36,331 nucleotides of DNA. Origin: Pseudomonas sp. S37 (GTDB lineage Bacteria > Pseudomonadota > Gammaproteobacteria > Pseudomonadales > Pseudomonadaceae). Position numbers and translations under genes: made by a program. Numbering within the stretch: position 1 is the first letter of the stretch; each line of letters begins with the position of its first letter. Under the pieces are notes generated by a model. That model did no database searches and was not told the origin of the DNA. It worked only from the letters and a program-made list of their open reading frames with translations. Below are positions 20,237 through 27,305 of the stretch, piece after piece. The stretch lies in the NCBI RefSeq assembly GCF_016658545.1, contig NZ_JACVZC010000059.1, positions 1 through 36,331 of the forward strand, given 5' to 3'.

Positions 20237-20597
20237 GGGGCGGGGGCGAGGTCCTTCGTCTAGCCAATCGGCTCACTCTAGCCTGTTCCACGCCGGCTGG
20301 TAAGTGCGCAGGGGCTCTGGGGCCGGGCTTGGGCGCCGATTGATAACTTCAGGTAATGGTTTGCGTGAAACAAATGTCGTTGGACCCGCTCTGGATCAGG
20401 GCCTAACGTTAATCACACGGCGCGACATCCGAGACATCGATGTCGAACAACTTTTTGAAGCAGGACTTTCTGCGTGCCGGTTTTGACTCACGTTCGAATT
20501 TGAACGGACTGCCAAGCGTACTCGCACTGATCTCTACCCGCCTTATTGAAAGTGCGATGTTGAAAGATTGGTTAATAAGCATAATAAAGAGGGTCGT
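20237..20597. promoter_or_regulatory. Divergent lysR-proV control region with two palindromes
   Basis: This 361-nt gene-free gap must hold the promoters of both lysR and proVWX. A perfect 12-bp palindrome GACATCGATGTC lies at 20433-20444 with a further GACATC just before it (20424-20429). An interrupted 16-bp palindrome CGTTC-N6-GAACG lies at 20491-20506. A T-N11-A-like stretch near 20340-20357 could be a LysR contact site. The last 60 nt before proV are AT-rich, unlike the surroundings. Confidence 0.45.
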
Positions 20598-21758
20598 ATG
20601 AGCCATGCCGATGAGATTCTTTCGGTAAAAAACATCTTCAAGGTGTTCGGTCCCAACCCGAACATGGCCATGGAGATGCTCCGCAAGGGTGCCGACAAGA
20701 ACGAAATCTTCAGCAAGACCGGCCACGTCGTCGGCGTGTTCGATGCAAGCTTTTCCGTCAAGCGTGGCGAGATCTTCGTCATCATGGGCCTTTCCGGCTC
20801 GGGCAAGTCGACCATGGTGCGGCTGTTCAACCGCCTGATCGAACCCACCTCCGGCAGCATCCACCTCAACGGCAAGGAAATTACCGGGCTCTCCGACAAG
20901 GCCCTGCTCGACGTGCGCCGCAAGGAAATGGGCATGGTGTTCCAGTCCTTCGCCCTGATGCCACACATGAGCGTGCTGGAAAACACCGCCTTTGGCCTGG
21001 AGATTGCCGGCGTGCCGGAAGGCGAACGCCACAGCCGCGCCCGTGAGGCCTTGAGCCAGGTTGGCCTGGCCGGCCACGAGCACAGCTACCCGCACCAGCT
21101 GTCCGGCGGCATGCAGCAACGCGTAGGGCTGGCCCGGGCATTGGCCAACGACCCGGCGATCCTGTTGATGGACGAAGCATTCTCGGCCCTCGACCCGCTG
21201 ATCCGCAGTGAAATGCAGGGCGAGCTGATCCGCCTGCAGGCCGAGCAGCAGCGCACCATCATCTTCATTTCCCACGACATCGAGGAAGCCATCCGCATCG
21301 GCCACCGCATCGCGATCATGGAAGGCGGCCGCGTGGTGCAGATCGGCACCCCGCAGGAGCTGATCAACCAACCGGCCAACGACTACGTGCGCACCTTCTT
21401 CAAGAGCTTCGACAGCTCGCGGGTGCTCAAGGCCGGCGATGTGGCCAAGTTCGACCCGGCCGTGGTGTGCAAGGTCAACGGCAAGGCACCGAGCTTCCAG
21501 GCCGGTGTGCCATTCGGCTACCTGGTCGATGACCGTGGGCAGTTGCTGGGCGTGGTGGACACCGATGCCAACGGCGCTACCGCCAGTGACCGCTACAGCC
21601 TGCACGAGCAGCACCCGGTGTACACCGACACGCCGCTGCACGAGGTGCTGGGCATTGCGGCCGACCTGCCGTACCCGGTGCCGGTACTCGACCGCCAGGG
21701 TGCCTTCAAGGGCACGCTGTCGAAGAACGAGCTGCTGCAGACCCTGAGCCGCAACTAA
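20598..21758 (+). CDS. proV: Glycine betaine/proline-type ABC transporter ATPase (ProV family)
   Basis: 386 aa, inner face of the membrane. It powers uptake of quaternary amines such as glycine betaine or related compounds. Walker A is GLSGSGKST (near residue 64), the signature is LSGGMQQRVG, and Walker B runs into LLMDEAFSALDPL. The N-terminal KNIFKVFGPNPNMAMEML and the overall sequence track E. coli ProV closely, including FQSFALMPHM and NDYVRTFF. The C-terminal 110 residues form a CBS-like regulatory region that in relatives senses ionic strength. ATG 20598 has GAGGG about 6 nt upstream; an in-frame TTG at 20568 has none. First gene of proVWX. The exact substrate (betaine, carnitine, choline, proline) cannot be set from sequence alone. 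Confidence 0.9.
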   Translation: MSHADEILSVKNIFKVFGPNPNMAMEMLRKGADKNEIFSKTGHVVGVFDASFSVKRGEIFVIMGLSGSGKSTMVRLFNRLIEPTSGSIHLNGKEITGLSDKALLDVRRKEMGMVFQSFALMPHMSVLENTAFGLEIAGVPEGERHSRAREALSQVGLAGHEHSYPHQLSGGMQQRVGLARALANDPAILLMDEAFSALDPLIRSEMQGELIRLQAEQQRTIIFISHDIEEAIRIGHRIAIMEGGRVVQIGTPQELINQPANDYVRTFFKSFDSSRVLKAGDVAKFDPAVVCKVNGKAPSFQAGVPFGYLVDDRGQLLGVVDTDANGATASDRYSLHEQHPVYTDTPLHEVLGIAADLPYPVPVLDRQGAFKGTLSKNELLQTLSRN

Positions 21759-21780
21759 AACAACAAAGAGGTAAGCCCTC

Positions 21781-22734
21781 ATGTCCGAATTCAGCCTTCT
21801 CGACCCGTTCCAGGCGGCCACCATCCCACTGGGTGACTGGGTTACCGCAACGCTCAACTTCCTGGTGCACAACTTCCGCGAGGTGTTCCGCGCCATCCGC
21901 TGGCCGATCGACCAGGTACTCAACGGCATCGAGTTCACCTTGCAGAGCATCCCGCCCACCATCGGCATCATCCTCTCGTCGTTGCTGGGCTGGCAGCTGG
22001 CCGGCAAGCGCATGGCGGTGTTGTGCTTCATCACCCTGACCTTGCTCGGCCTGATCGGCGTGTGGTCGGAGTCGATGACCACCCTGGCGCTGGTGCTGAC
22101 CTCGGTGTTCTTCTGCGCGGTCATCGGCATTCCGCTGGGCATCGTCTGCGCCCGCAGCAACCGCCTGGAAAGCATCATCCGCCCGTTGCTCGACGCCATG
22201 CAGACCTTGCCGGCGTTCGTCTACCTGGTACCGGTGGTGATGCTGTTCGGCATCGGTAACGTGCCCGGCGTACTGGTGACCATCGTCTTCGCCCTGCCGC
22301 CGCTGGTGCGCCTGACCAACCTGGGTATCCGCCAGGTGCCGGAAGACAAGATCGAAGCCGCCCGCGCCTTTGGCTGCACCCCACGGCAGATGCTGACCCG
22401 CGTGCAGCTGCCGCTGGCCACCTCGACCATCATGGCCGGCCTCAACCAGACCCTGATGCTGTCGCTGTCGATGGTGGTGATCGCCTCGATGATTTCGGTC
22501 GGTGGCCTGGGCCAGATGGTGCTGCGTGGCATCGGCCGGTTGGACATGGGCCTGGCCACGGTCGGTGGTGTGGGGCTGGTGCTGCTGGCGATCTTCCTCG
22601 ACCGCCTGACTCAGGCCATGGGCGCCCGCACCAGCGCCGACCCGAGCCTGCGCTGGTACCACACCGGCCCGGTAGGGGTGGTGATGCGCCTGTGTGGCGC
22701 CGGGCAAGCGCAAGGGCGGCGCAAGACCGCCTGA
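21781..22734 (+). CDS. proW: Betaine/proline-type ABC transporter permease (ProW family)
   Basis: 317 aa integral membrane protein. Several TM segments are visible (PPTIGIILSSLLGWQLAG, AVLCFITLTLLGLIGVW, TLALVLTSVFFCAVIGIPLG). The cytoplasmic EAA loop (EAARAFGCTPRQMLTRVQLPLA) contacts the ATPase. It is shorter than E. coli ProW (354 aa), mainly at the N-terminus, which is common in Pseudomonas members. The start has GAGGTAAG 8 nt upstream, 22 nt after proV, so the genes form one operon. The C-terminal tail is rich in Gly, Gln and Arg. Confidence 0.9.
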   Translation: MSEFSLLDPFQAATIPLGDWVTATLNFLVHNFREVFRAIRWPIDQVLNGIEFTLQSIPPTIGIILSSLLGWQLAGKRMAVLCFITLTLLGLIGVWSESMTTLALVLTSVFFCAVIGIPLGIVCARSNRLESIIRPLLDAMQTLPAFVYLVPVVMLFGIGNVPGVLVTIVFALPPLVRLTNLGIRQVPEDKIEAARAFGCTPRQMLTRVQLPLATSTIMAGLNQTLMLSLSMVVIASMISVGGLGQMVLRGIGRLDMGLATVGGVGLVLLAIFLDRLTQAMGARTSADPSLRWYHTGPVGVVMRLCGAGQAQGRRKTA

Positions 22735-22804
22735 GTACTGCAAGACTTTTGAGACGTTCGATCTGCCGCACTTGAAGATAAAAATCAGAAAAAGGTAAGC
22801 GACG

Positions 22805-23833
22805 ATGCACGAATCCAAGTTCACCCGCAGCATCCTCAAATGCGCCACCGCGCTGACCCTGGTAGCCGCTGCGCTGGGCGCACACGCCTCGGCGGAAAAG
22901 CCCGGCGATGGCGTGAAGGTAACCCCGATCTTTCCCTCCATCGCCGAAGAGCGCTTCCGTGGCGAAGTGGCCATGGAAGGCCTGCGCGAGCTGGGCTACA
23001 AGGTGCAGGAGCCTAAGGAGACCGAGTACGGCGTGATGATGGTGGCCTTGGCCAATGGCGATGCCGACTTCACCGTGCACCTGTGGGAAAAGCTGCATAA
23101 CCAGTTCTACCAGCAGGCCGGGGGTGACGATGTGATGGTCAAGACCGGCAACATCCTGCCGGGCGTGGCGCAAGGCTACCTGATCGACAAGAAAACCGCC
23201 GACCAGTACAACATCAAGTACATCACCGACCTGAAGAAGCCAGAAATCGCCAAGCTGTTCGACACCGATGGCGATGGCAAGGCCGACATGACCGGCTGCA
23301 ACCCGGGCTGGGGTTGCGAACTGGTGATCGCCCACCACATGAAGGCCTACGACCTGGACAAGAGCATCACCGTCAACCAGGGCTCGTACTTCGCGCTGAT
23401 GGCCGACACCATCGCCCGCTACAAGGAAGGAAAGCCGATCTTTTACTTCACCTGGGTACCGCAGTGGATCGCCAGCGTGCTGGTCGAGGGCAAGGATGTG
23501 GTCTGGCTGGAAGTGCCGAAGACCGACCTGCCCGATGGCAAGAATGATGTCGATACCATGTACCACGGCAAGAACCTTGGTTTTGCCATCGACAAGGTGG
23601 TAGCGGTGCTTAACAAGGACTTTGCCGAGAAGAACCCGGCGGCGTTGAAGTTCCTGTCGCTGGTACAGATCAGCACCGACGACGAGAGCAACCAGAACCT
23701 GAAGATGCAGCAGGGCGAGAAGAAGCCTGCCGACATCACCCGCCATGCCAAGGAATGGGTTGCAGCGCACCGCCAACAGTTCGACCAGTGGTTGCAGGCT
23801 TCGCGTGATGCGGCGGCCCAGGCTGGTAAGTAA
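22805..23833 (+). CDS. proX: Periplasmic betaine/proline-binding protein (ProX family)
   Basis: 342 aa. A Sec signal peptide (SILKCATALTLVAAALGAHASA) precedes a mature OpuAC-type binding protein. Landmarks shared with E. coli ProX are AQGYLIDKKTADQYNI, KLFDTDGDGKADMTGCNPGWGCE, ADTIARYKEGKPIFYFTW and VVWLEVP. The Trp residues in these segments probably form the aromatic cage for a quaternary ammonium group. The ribosome site AAAAAGGTAAG stands just before the ATG, 70 nt after proW. It delivers substrate to ProVW. Ortholog-level specificity (betaine against carnitine or choline) is not decided by sequence reading. Confidence 0.92.
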   Translation: MHESKFTRSILKCATALTLVAAALGAHASAEKPGDGVKVTPIFPSIAEERFRGEVAMEGLRELGYKVQEPKETEYGVMMVALANGDADFTVHLWEKLHNQFYQQAGGDDVMVKTGNILPGVAQGYLIDKKTADQYNIKYITDLKKPEIAKLFDTDGDGKADMTGCNPGWGCELVIAHHMKAYDLDKSITVNQGSYFALMADTIARYKEGKPIFYFTWVPQWIASVLVEGKDVVWLEVPKTDLPDGKNDVDTMYHGKNLGFAIDKVVAVLNKDFAEKNPAALKFLSLVQISTDDESNQNLKMQQGEKKPADITRHAKEWVAAHRQQFDQWLQASRDAAAQAGK

Positions 23834-23850
23834 TCTGTTTTATCGGCGTT

Positions 23851-23944
23851 GGCTTCTTCGCGGGTAAACCCGCTCCTACATGGACCGCACAACATTCAAA
23901 CCTGTGCAGGGCACTGTGGGAGCGGGTTTACCCGCGAAGAAGCC
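23851..23944. repeat. REP inverted pair after proX
   Basis: Arms at about 23851-23880 and 23914-23944 enclose about 33 nt in the 140-nt gap between proX and the AraC-type gene. They could separate importer mRNA from the regulator. Confidence 0.85.
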
Positions 23945-23973
23945 CACGCGATTTCCGCTGTTGAGTTAAAGCC

Positions 23974-25029
23974 ATGAGCCACTTCGAAAGCATCCTCAAG
24001 AACACCAACCTGGCCCACCTGGACCCCGCCATCCGCACTTCACTGTCAATGCCCTGCCAGCGCGTGGCCTTCGTCCTGCGCGAGCACTTCTCGATGATGG
24101 CCTTCACCGCCGCCATGGACAGCCTGGTCACCGCCAACCTGATGAGCGCCACGCCGTTGTTCCAGATTCACGTAGTGGGCGAGGGCGAGCAGGTAATGAG
24201 CGACCTGGGTATCGCCTTGCCGGTCAACACCCAACTCGCCGACCTCGACCTGCAAGGCCTGGACTGCCTGCTGGTATGCGGCGGCTTTCGCGTGCGTCTG
24301 GAAACCGCCGCCCAGCTGCGCGCCAAGCTGCGCCAGGCCGACCAGCACGGCTGCCAGTTGGGCGGCTTGTGGAATGGTGCGTACTTCCTCGCCGAAGCCG
24401 GTTTGCTCAACGACCACGACTGCGCCTTCCACCCCGATGGCCGGGCGATGATGAGCGAGTTGTTCCCCAAGGTGCGCATCAGCCGCCAGGCACACGTGCT
24501 GGACCGTCGGCGCATGAGCTGCGCCGGTGCCAGCAGTGCGCTGGACATGATGCTGGCGATGCTGGAGCAGTGCGGCGGGGTACCTTTGCGCCGGGCCGTG
24601 GAGCAGATGCTGGCCTGTGACCGTGCGCGGGTGATGAGTGATGCACCGGCCAGTGCGCCGGAAATCGACCCAAGTTTGCCCAAAGGCGTGCGCCTGGCCC
24701 TGGAGCTGATGCACGCCAATATCGAAGACCCGATCGGCATCGACGAGATTGCCGAGCATGCCGGCTTGTCGCGTCGGCACCTGGAGCGCCTGTTCCGCCG
24801 CCATGTACAGGCCACGCCACCGCGCTATTATCTGGAGCTGCGCCTGACCCATGCTCGCCAGCTGCTGCAGCACACCAACAAGTCCTTGACCGAAGTGGCG
24901 GTGGCCAGCGGGTTTGTCAGCTTCCCGCATTTTTACCGGCGTTTTCGTGAATTGTTTGCCATTGCCCCACGCCAATACCGGGCGCGTAGCCAGGGCTGGG
25001 CAGGGCAACAGGACGTAGCAGTGCATTGA
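23974..25029 (+). CDS. GATase1/DJ-1-like plus AraC regulator (GbdR/CdhR/ArgR class)
   Basis: 351 aa. The N-terminal 200 residues are a DJ-1/PfpI (class I glutamine amidotransferase-like) sensor domain. The C-terminal 100 residues are an AraC helix-turn-helix pair (IDEIAEHAGLSRRHLERLFRRHV...SLTEVAVASGFVSFPHFYRRFRELFAIAPRQYR). At the nucleophile elbow the sequence reads GLWNGAYFLA with no Cys, so the sensor domain should bind rather than process a ligand. Relatives (GbdR, CdhR, SouR) control choline, betaine, carnitine or sarcosine catabolism. Adjacency to proVWX suggests it senses a related compound. This is an inference. The RBS is weak. It probably has its own promoter because a REP pair separates it from proX. 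Confidence 0.87.
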   Translation: MSHFESILKNTNLAHLDPAIRTSLSMPCQRVAFVLREHFSMMAFTAAMDSLVTANLMSATPLFQIHVVGEGEQVMSDLGIALPVNTQLADLDLQGLDCLLVCGGFRVRLETAAQLRAKLRQADQHGCQLGGLWNGAYFLAEAGLLNDHDCAFHPDGRAMMSELFPKVRISRQAHVLDRRRMSCAGASSALDMMLAMLEQCGGVPLRRAVEQMLACDRARVMSDAPASAPEIDPSLPKGVRLALELMHANIEDPIGIDEIAEHAGLSRRHLERLFRRHVQATPPRYYLELRLTHARQLLQHTNKSLTEVAVASGFVSFPHFYRRFRELFAIAPRQYRARSQGWAGQQDVAVH

Positions 25030-25047
25030 GTGGTGTGCTGCCTGTGC

Positions 25048-25215
25048 CGGCCTCTTCGCGGGTAAACCCGCTCCCACAGGGATCATCAATGCCTCAGGGC
25101 CTGCGCAATACCTTGTGGGATCGGGTAAAACCGCTCCCAGATGGATCATCAATGCTTCGGGGCTTGCGCAATACCTTGTGGGAGCGGGTTTACCCGCGAA
25201 GAGGCCAGCACAGGT
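25048..25215. repeat. REP cluster with a duplicated unit and a decayed central copy
   Basis: Three REP units stand in the 426-nt gap between the AraC gene and benR. Two intact outer arms (25048-25080 and 25180-25213) point inward. A damaged pair (about 25115-25140, GTGGGATCGGGTAAAACC) lies in the middle. A stretch GATCATCAATGC...GCGCAATACCTTGTGGGA occurs twice (25081-25118 and 25144-25181), so one unit was tandemly duplicated. The rest of the gap to 25455 holds no gene and no clear operator; it must include the benR promoter. Confidence 0.8.
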
Positions 25216-25455
25216 AAAAAAACGTCCGATAACCGAACATCCCCTGTGCCCGATCTGTCCGCTATCCGCCCAACCAATCCCATCGCCGCATTGCCCAACC
25301 CCCGCCTTTTTGCTGTAGTGTGCCCATCCACCGGTTGTCGCCTGCCCCCGCGACCCGCAACCGGCCAGATAATATGACCGTGACGACCGCAACCACCGCC
25401 CACAAGGCCGTAGGACGCGGCGACCAGAACAATAACGATACCGAGTGCCTTGCCT

Positions 25456-26412
25456 ATGGAAAGCCGCCTGCTGAGCGAACGCAGTAGCGTGTTTCACCAC
25501 GCCGACCCTTATGCTGTGTCCGATTATGTCAACCAGCATGTCGGCCAGCATTGCATCGGGCTGTCGCGCACCACCCACCCCCAGGCCAGCCTCAGCCACC
25601 GCAAATTCGCCGAACTCGACCTGTGCCGTATCAGCTACGGCGGTAGCGTGCGGGTTACCTCGCCAGCGCTGGAAACCATCTACCACCTGCAGGTGCTGCT
25701 CAACGGCAACTGCCTGTGGCGCGGGCACAAACGCGAGCAGCATCTGGTGCCAGGCGAGCTGCTGCTGATCAACCCTGACGACCCGGTTGACCTGACGTAC
25801 TCGGAAGACTGCGAGAAATTCATCCTAAAGGTGCCGACCCGGCTGCTGGACTCGATCTGCGACGAACAACGCTGGCACCGGCCCGACGGCGGTGTGCGCT
25901 TCCTGCGCAACCATTACCGGCTGGACGAGCTGGACGGCTTTGTCAATCTGCTTGCCATGGTTTGCCATGAGGCGGAGGTCAGCGATTCGCTGCCCAGGGT
26001 GCAGGGCCATTACAGCCAGATCGTCGCCAGTAAACTGCTGACCCTGATGAGCACCAATATCCGCCGTGAAAGCCTAAGCGCCCCGCAAGCGGGGCTGGAG
26101 CGCATTCTCGACTACATCGAGCGCAACCTGAAACTGGAACTGTCGGCTGAAGTGCTGGCGGAGCAGGCGTGCATGAGCTTGCGGTCGTTGTATGCGTTGT
26201 TTGACCAGCACTTGGGCACCACACCCAAGCATTACGTGCGCCAGCGCAAGCTGGAGCGGGTGCATGCATGCTTGAACGACCCCACCTGTGGGGTGCGCAG
26301 TGTGACGGAACTGGCCCTGGATTATGGATTCCTGCACCTGGGACGGTTTTCTGAAGTGTACCGCCAGCAGTTCGGCGAGCTGCCTTCGCAGACGTTCAAA
26401 CGCCACAGATGA
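25456..26412 (+). CDS. benR: BenR, AraC/XylS-family activator of the benzoate genes
   Basis: 318 aa, the expected BenR/XylS length. The N-terminal two thirds is the cupin-like effector domain of the AraC-binding-like family (VTSPALETIYHLQVLLNG...PGELLLINPDDPVDLTYSEDCEKFILKVP), which binds benzoate. The C-terminal third has two helix-turn-helix units (LSAEVLAEQACMSLRSLYALFDQHLGTTPKHYVRQRKL and VTELALDYGFLHLGRFSEVYRQQFGELPSQTF). BenR activates benA by binding TGCA-N6-GGNTA direct repeats; a matching site occurs upstream of benA here. ATG 25456 is preferred over an in-frame TTG six bases earlier. Unlike the common arrangement, an unrelated Rhs-type gene stands between it and benA. Confidence 0.92.
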   Translation: MESRLLSERSSVFHHADPYAVSDYVNQHVGQHCIGLSRTTHPQASLSHRKFAELDLCRISYGGSVRVTSPALETIYHLQVLLNGNCLWRGHKREQHLVPGELLLINPDDPVDLTYSEDCEKFILKVPTRLLDSICDEQRWHRPDGGVRFLRNHYRLDELDGFVNLLAMVCHEAEVSDSLPRVQGHYSQIVASKLLTLMSTNIRRESLSAPQAGLERILDYIERNLKLELSAEVLAEQACMSLRSLYALFDQHLGTTPKHYVRQRKLERVHACLNDPTCGVRSVTELALDYGFLHLGRFSEVYRQQFGELPSQTFKRHR

Positions 26413-26505
26413 AGCGCGTTAGCGTGGTCACCTGACATTTCTACCAGTTGCTTACATTTCATGTGCATCCCACTATTTGATTTATTTCGATGAGAAGGTG
26501 GGGCC

Positions 26506-27222
26506 ATGTCAACGTCGCAAAATTCTTGTTGTTCACGGCAGTACACGGTTTATGGGCATGACGGATGTGAGCAATTTGCATCCGTGCTGGGCTTTAGCGG
26601 GCAGAGAATGGAGCCTGCTACAGGGTGCTACTTGCTGGGGAATGGATACCGTGCGTTCAATCCGGTTTTGATGAGGTTCCATAGCCCGGACAACCTAAGC
26701 CCGATGGGGGCTGGCGGGTTGAATTGTTACGCCTACTGTGGTGGGGATCCCGTTAACAACATTGACCCCAGTGGACACATTTTTAGGTCCTTATTTCGTC
26801 GGCGATCCGCGCGGGTAAAGGTAGCCAATCCTTTCACTCTCCCTGTATCCGCTTCGCAGCGTGCGTTCAATGAGCAAATGTCATCCCGCTTGCAAGAACA
26901 TGGAATGCAGGTTCAGTCTCAACGTCGCGTGAACGATTTTGAGCGCTCAGGTCGTTTTACTGCGGGCGGTATGGGAAATGAAATGGAGCGAATGTACACG
27001 GCCGACAACTGGTCTCAGCAGGAGCACAACGTAGTGGAAGTGTTCAATTTGAACATGAATAGAAATTACCAACATCTAGACGAAAACGATAAGAGAGTAT
27101 TGAGTATGACCACTGCTCTCATGAATAAGATTTCCACAAATCTGCCCGCAGAAGCAGCAAAGGCCACAAAAGTACATTGGAAGCTTGGTGAAGACGGAAA
27201 GCACATCCGCGTATCTGGATAG
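26506..27222 (+). CDS. Orphan Rhs core-tip protein with an unrecognised C-terminal domain
   Basis: 238 aa. Residues about 25-92 are the tail of an Rhs/YD-repeat core (ATGCYLLGNGYRAFNPVLM, RFHSPDNLSPMGAGGLN, YAYCGGDPVNNIDPSGH). In full-length Rhs proteins the DPxG end marks where the toxin tip is cleaved off. Nothing of the long YD shell precedes it; an own start with AAGGTGGGG upstream shows this is a free-standing gene. The remaining 145 residues (RSLFRRRSARVK... to KHIRVSG) match no toxin fold I recognise. They are basic at first, then rich in Asn/Gln, and are encoded by AT-richer DNA. There is no signal peptide, no VgrG or PAAR gene and no immunity ORF before benA. Short orphans like this are frequent in P. 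putida-group genomes; their role is not known. It interrupts the benR-benA pair. Confidence 0.8.
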   Translation: MSTSQNSCCSRQYTVYGHDGCEQFASVLGFSGQRMEPATGCYLLGNGYRAFNPVLMRFHSPDNLSPMGAGGLNCYAYCGGDPVNNIDPSGHIFRSLFRRRSARVKVANPFTLPVSASQRAFNEQMSSRLQEHGMQVQSQRRVNDFERSGRFTAGGMGNEMERMYTADNWSQQEHNVVEVFNLNMNRNYQHLDENDKRVLSMTTALMNKISTNLPAEAAKATKVHWKLGEDGKHIRVSG

Positions 27223-27269
27223 CACTCTGCACAATCCGGATAGTCCCCCGCCAGCCGTCTCCCTAACCT
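27207..27269 (+). promoter_or_regulatory. Predicted Pben: BenR operator repeats and -10 of benA
   Basis: The proximal half-site TGCA-CAATCC-GGATA (27228-27242) matches the XylS/BenR consensus TGCA-N6-GGNTA exactly. Exactly 21 nt upstream a second GGATA (27217-27221) keeps the spacing of the direct repeat, but its TGCA box is lost. After the proximal site a 21-nt spacer leads to TAACCT (27264-27269). From memory, this is the same spacing as the -10 of the XylS-dependent Pm promoter. The distal half overlaps the stop codon of the Rhs-like gene. Confidence 0.65.
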
Positions 27270-27305
27270 GACCAGGTCTAAACAATAACAAGGGAGACCC
27301 TGGCC

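Noticed and set aside
20304..20486. Small ORF in the lysR-proV gap
   Set aside because: No ribosome site or recognisable domain. It covers the palindromes and is better read as control DNA.
25026..25377. Short plus-strand frames with RVNPLPQG or GAGLPAKRPAQ peptides
   Set aside because: They are translations of REP sequences, recurring wherever a REP occurs.
27223..27305. Immunity gene for the Rhs-like protein
   Set aside because: Only 83 nt separate the Rhs-like stop from benA, and they hold promoter elements and no ORF of useful size.
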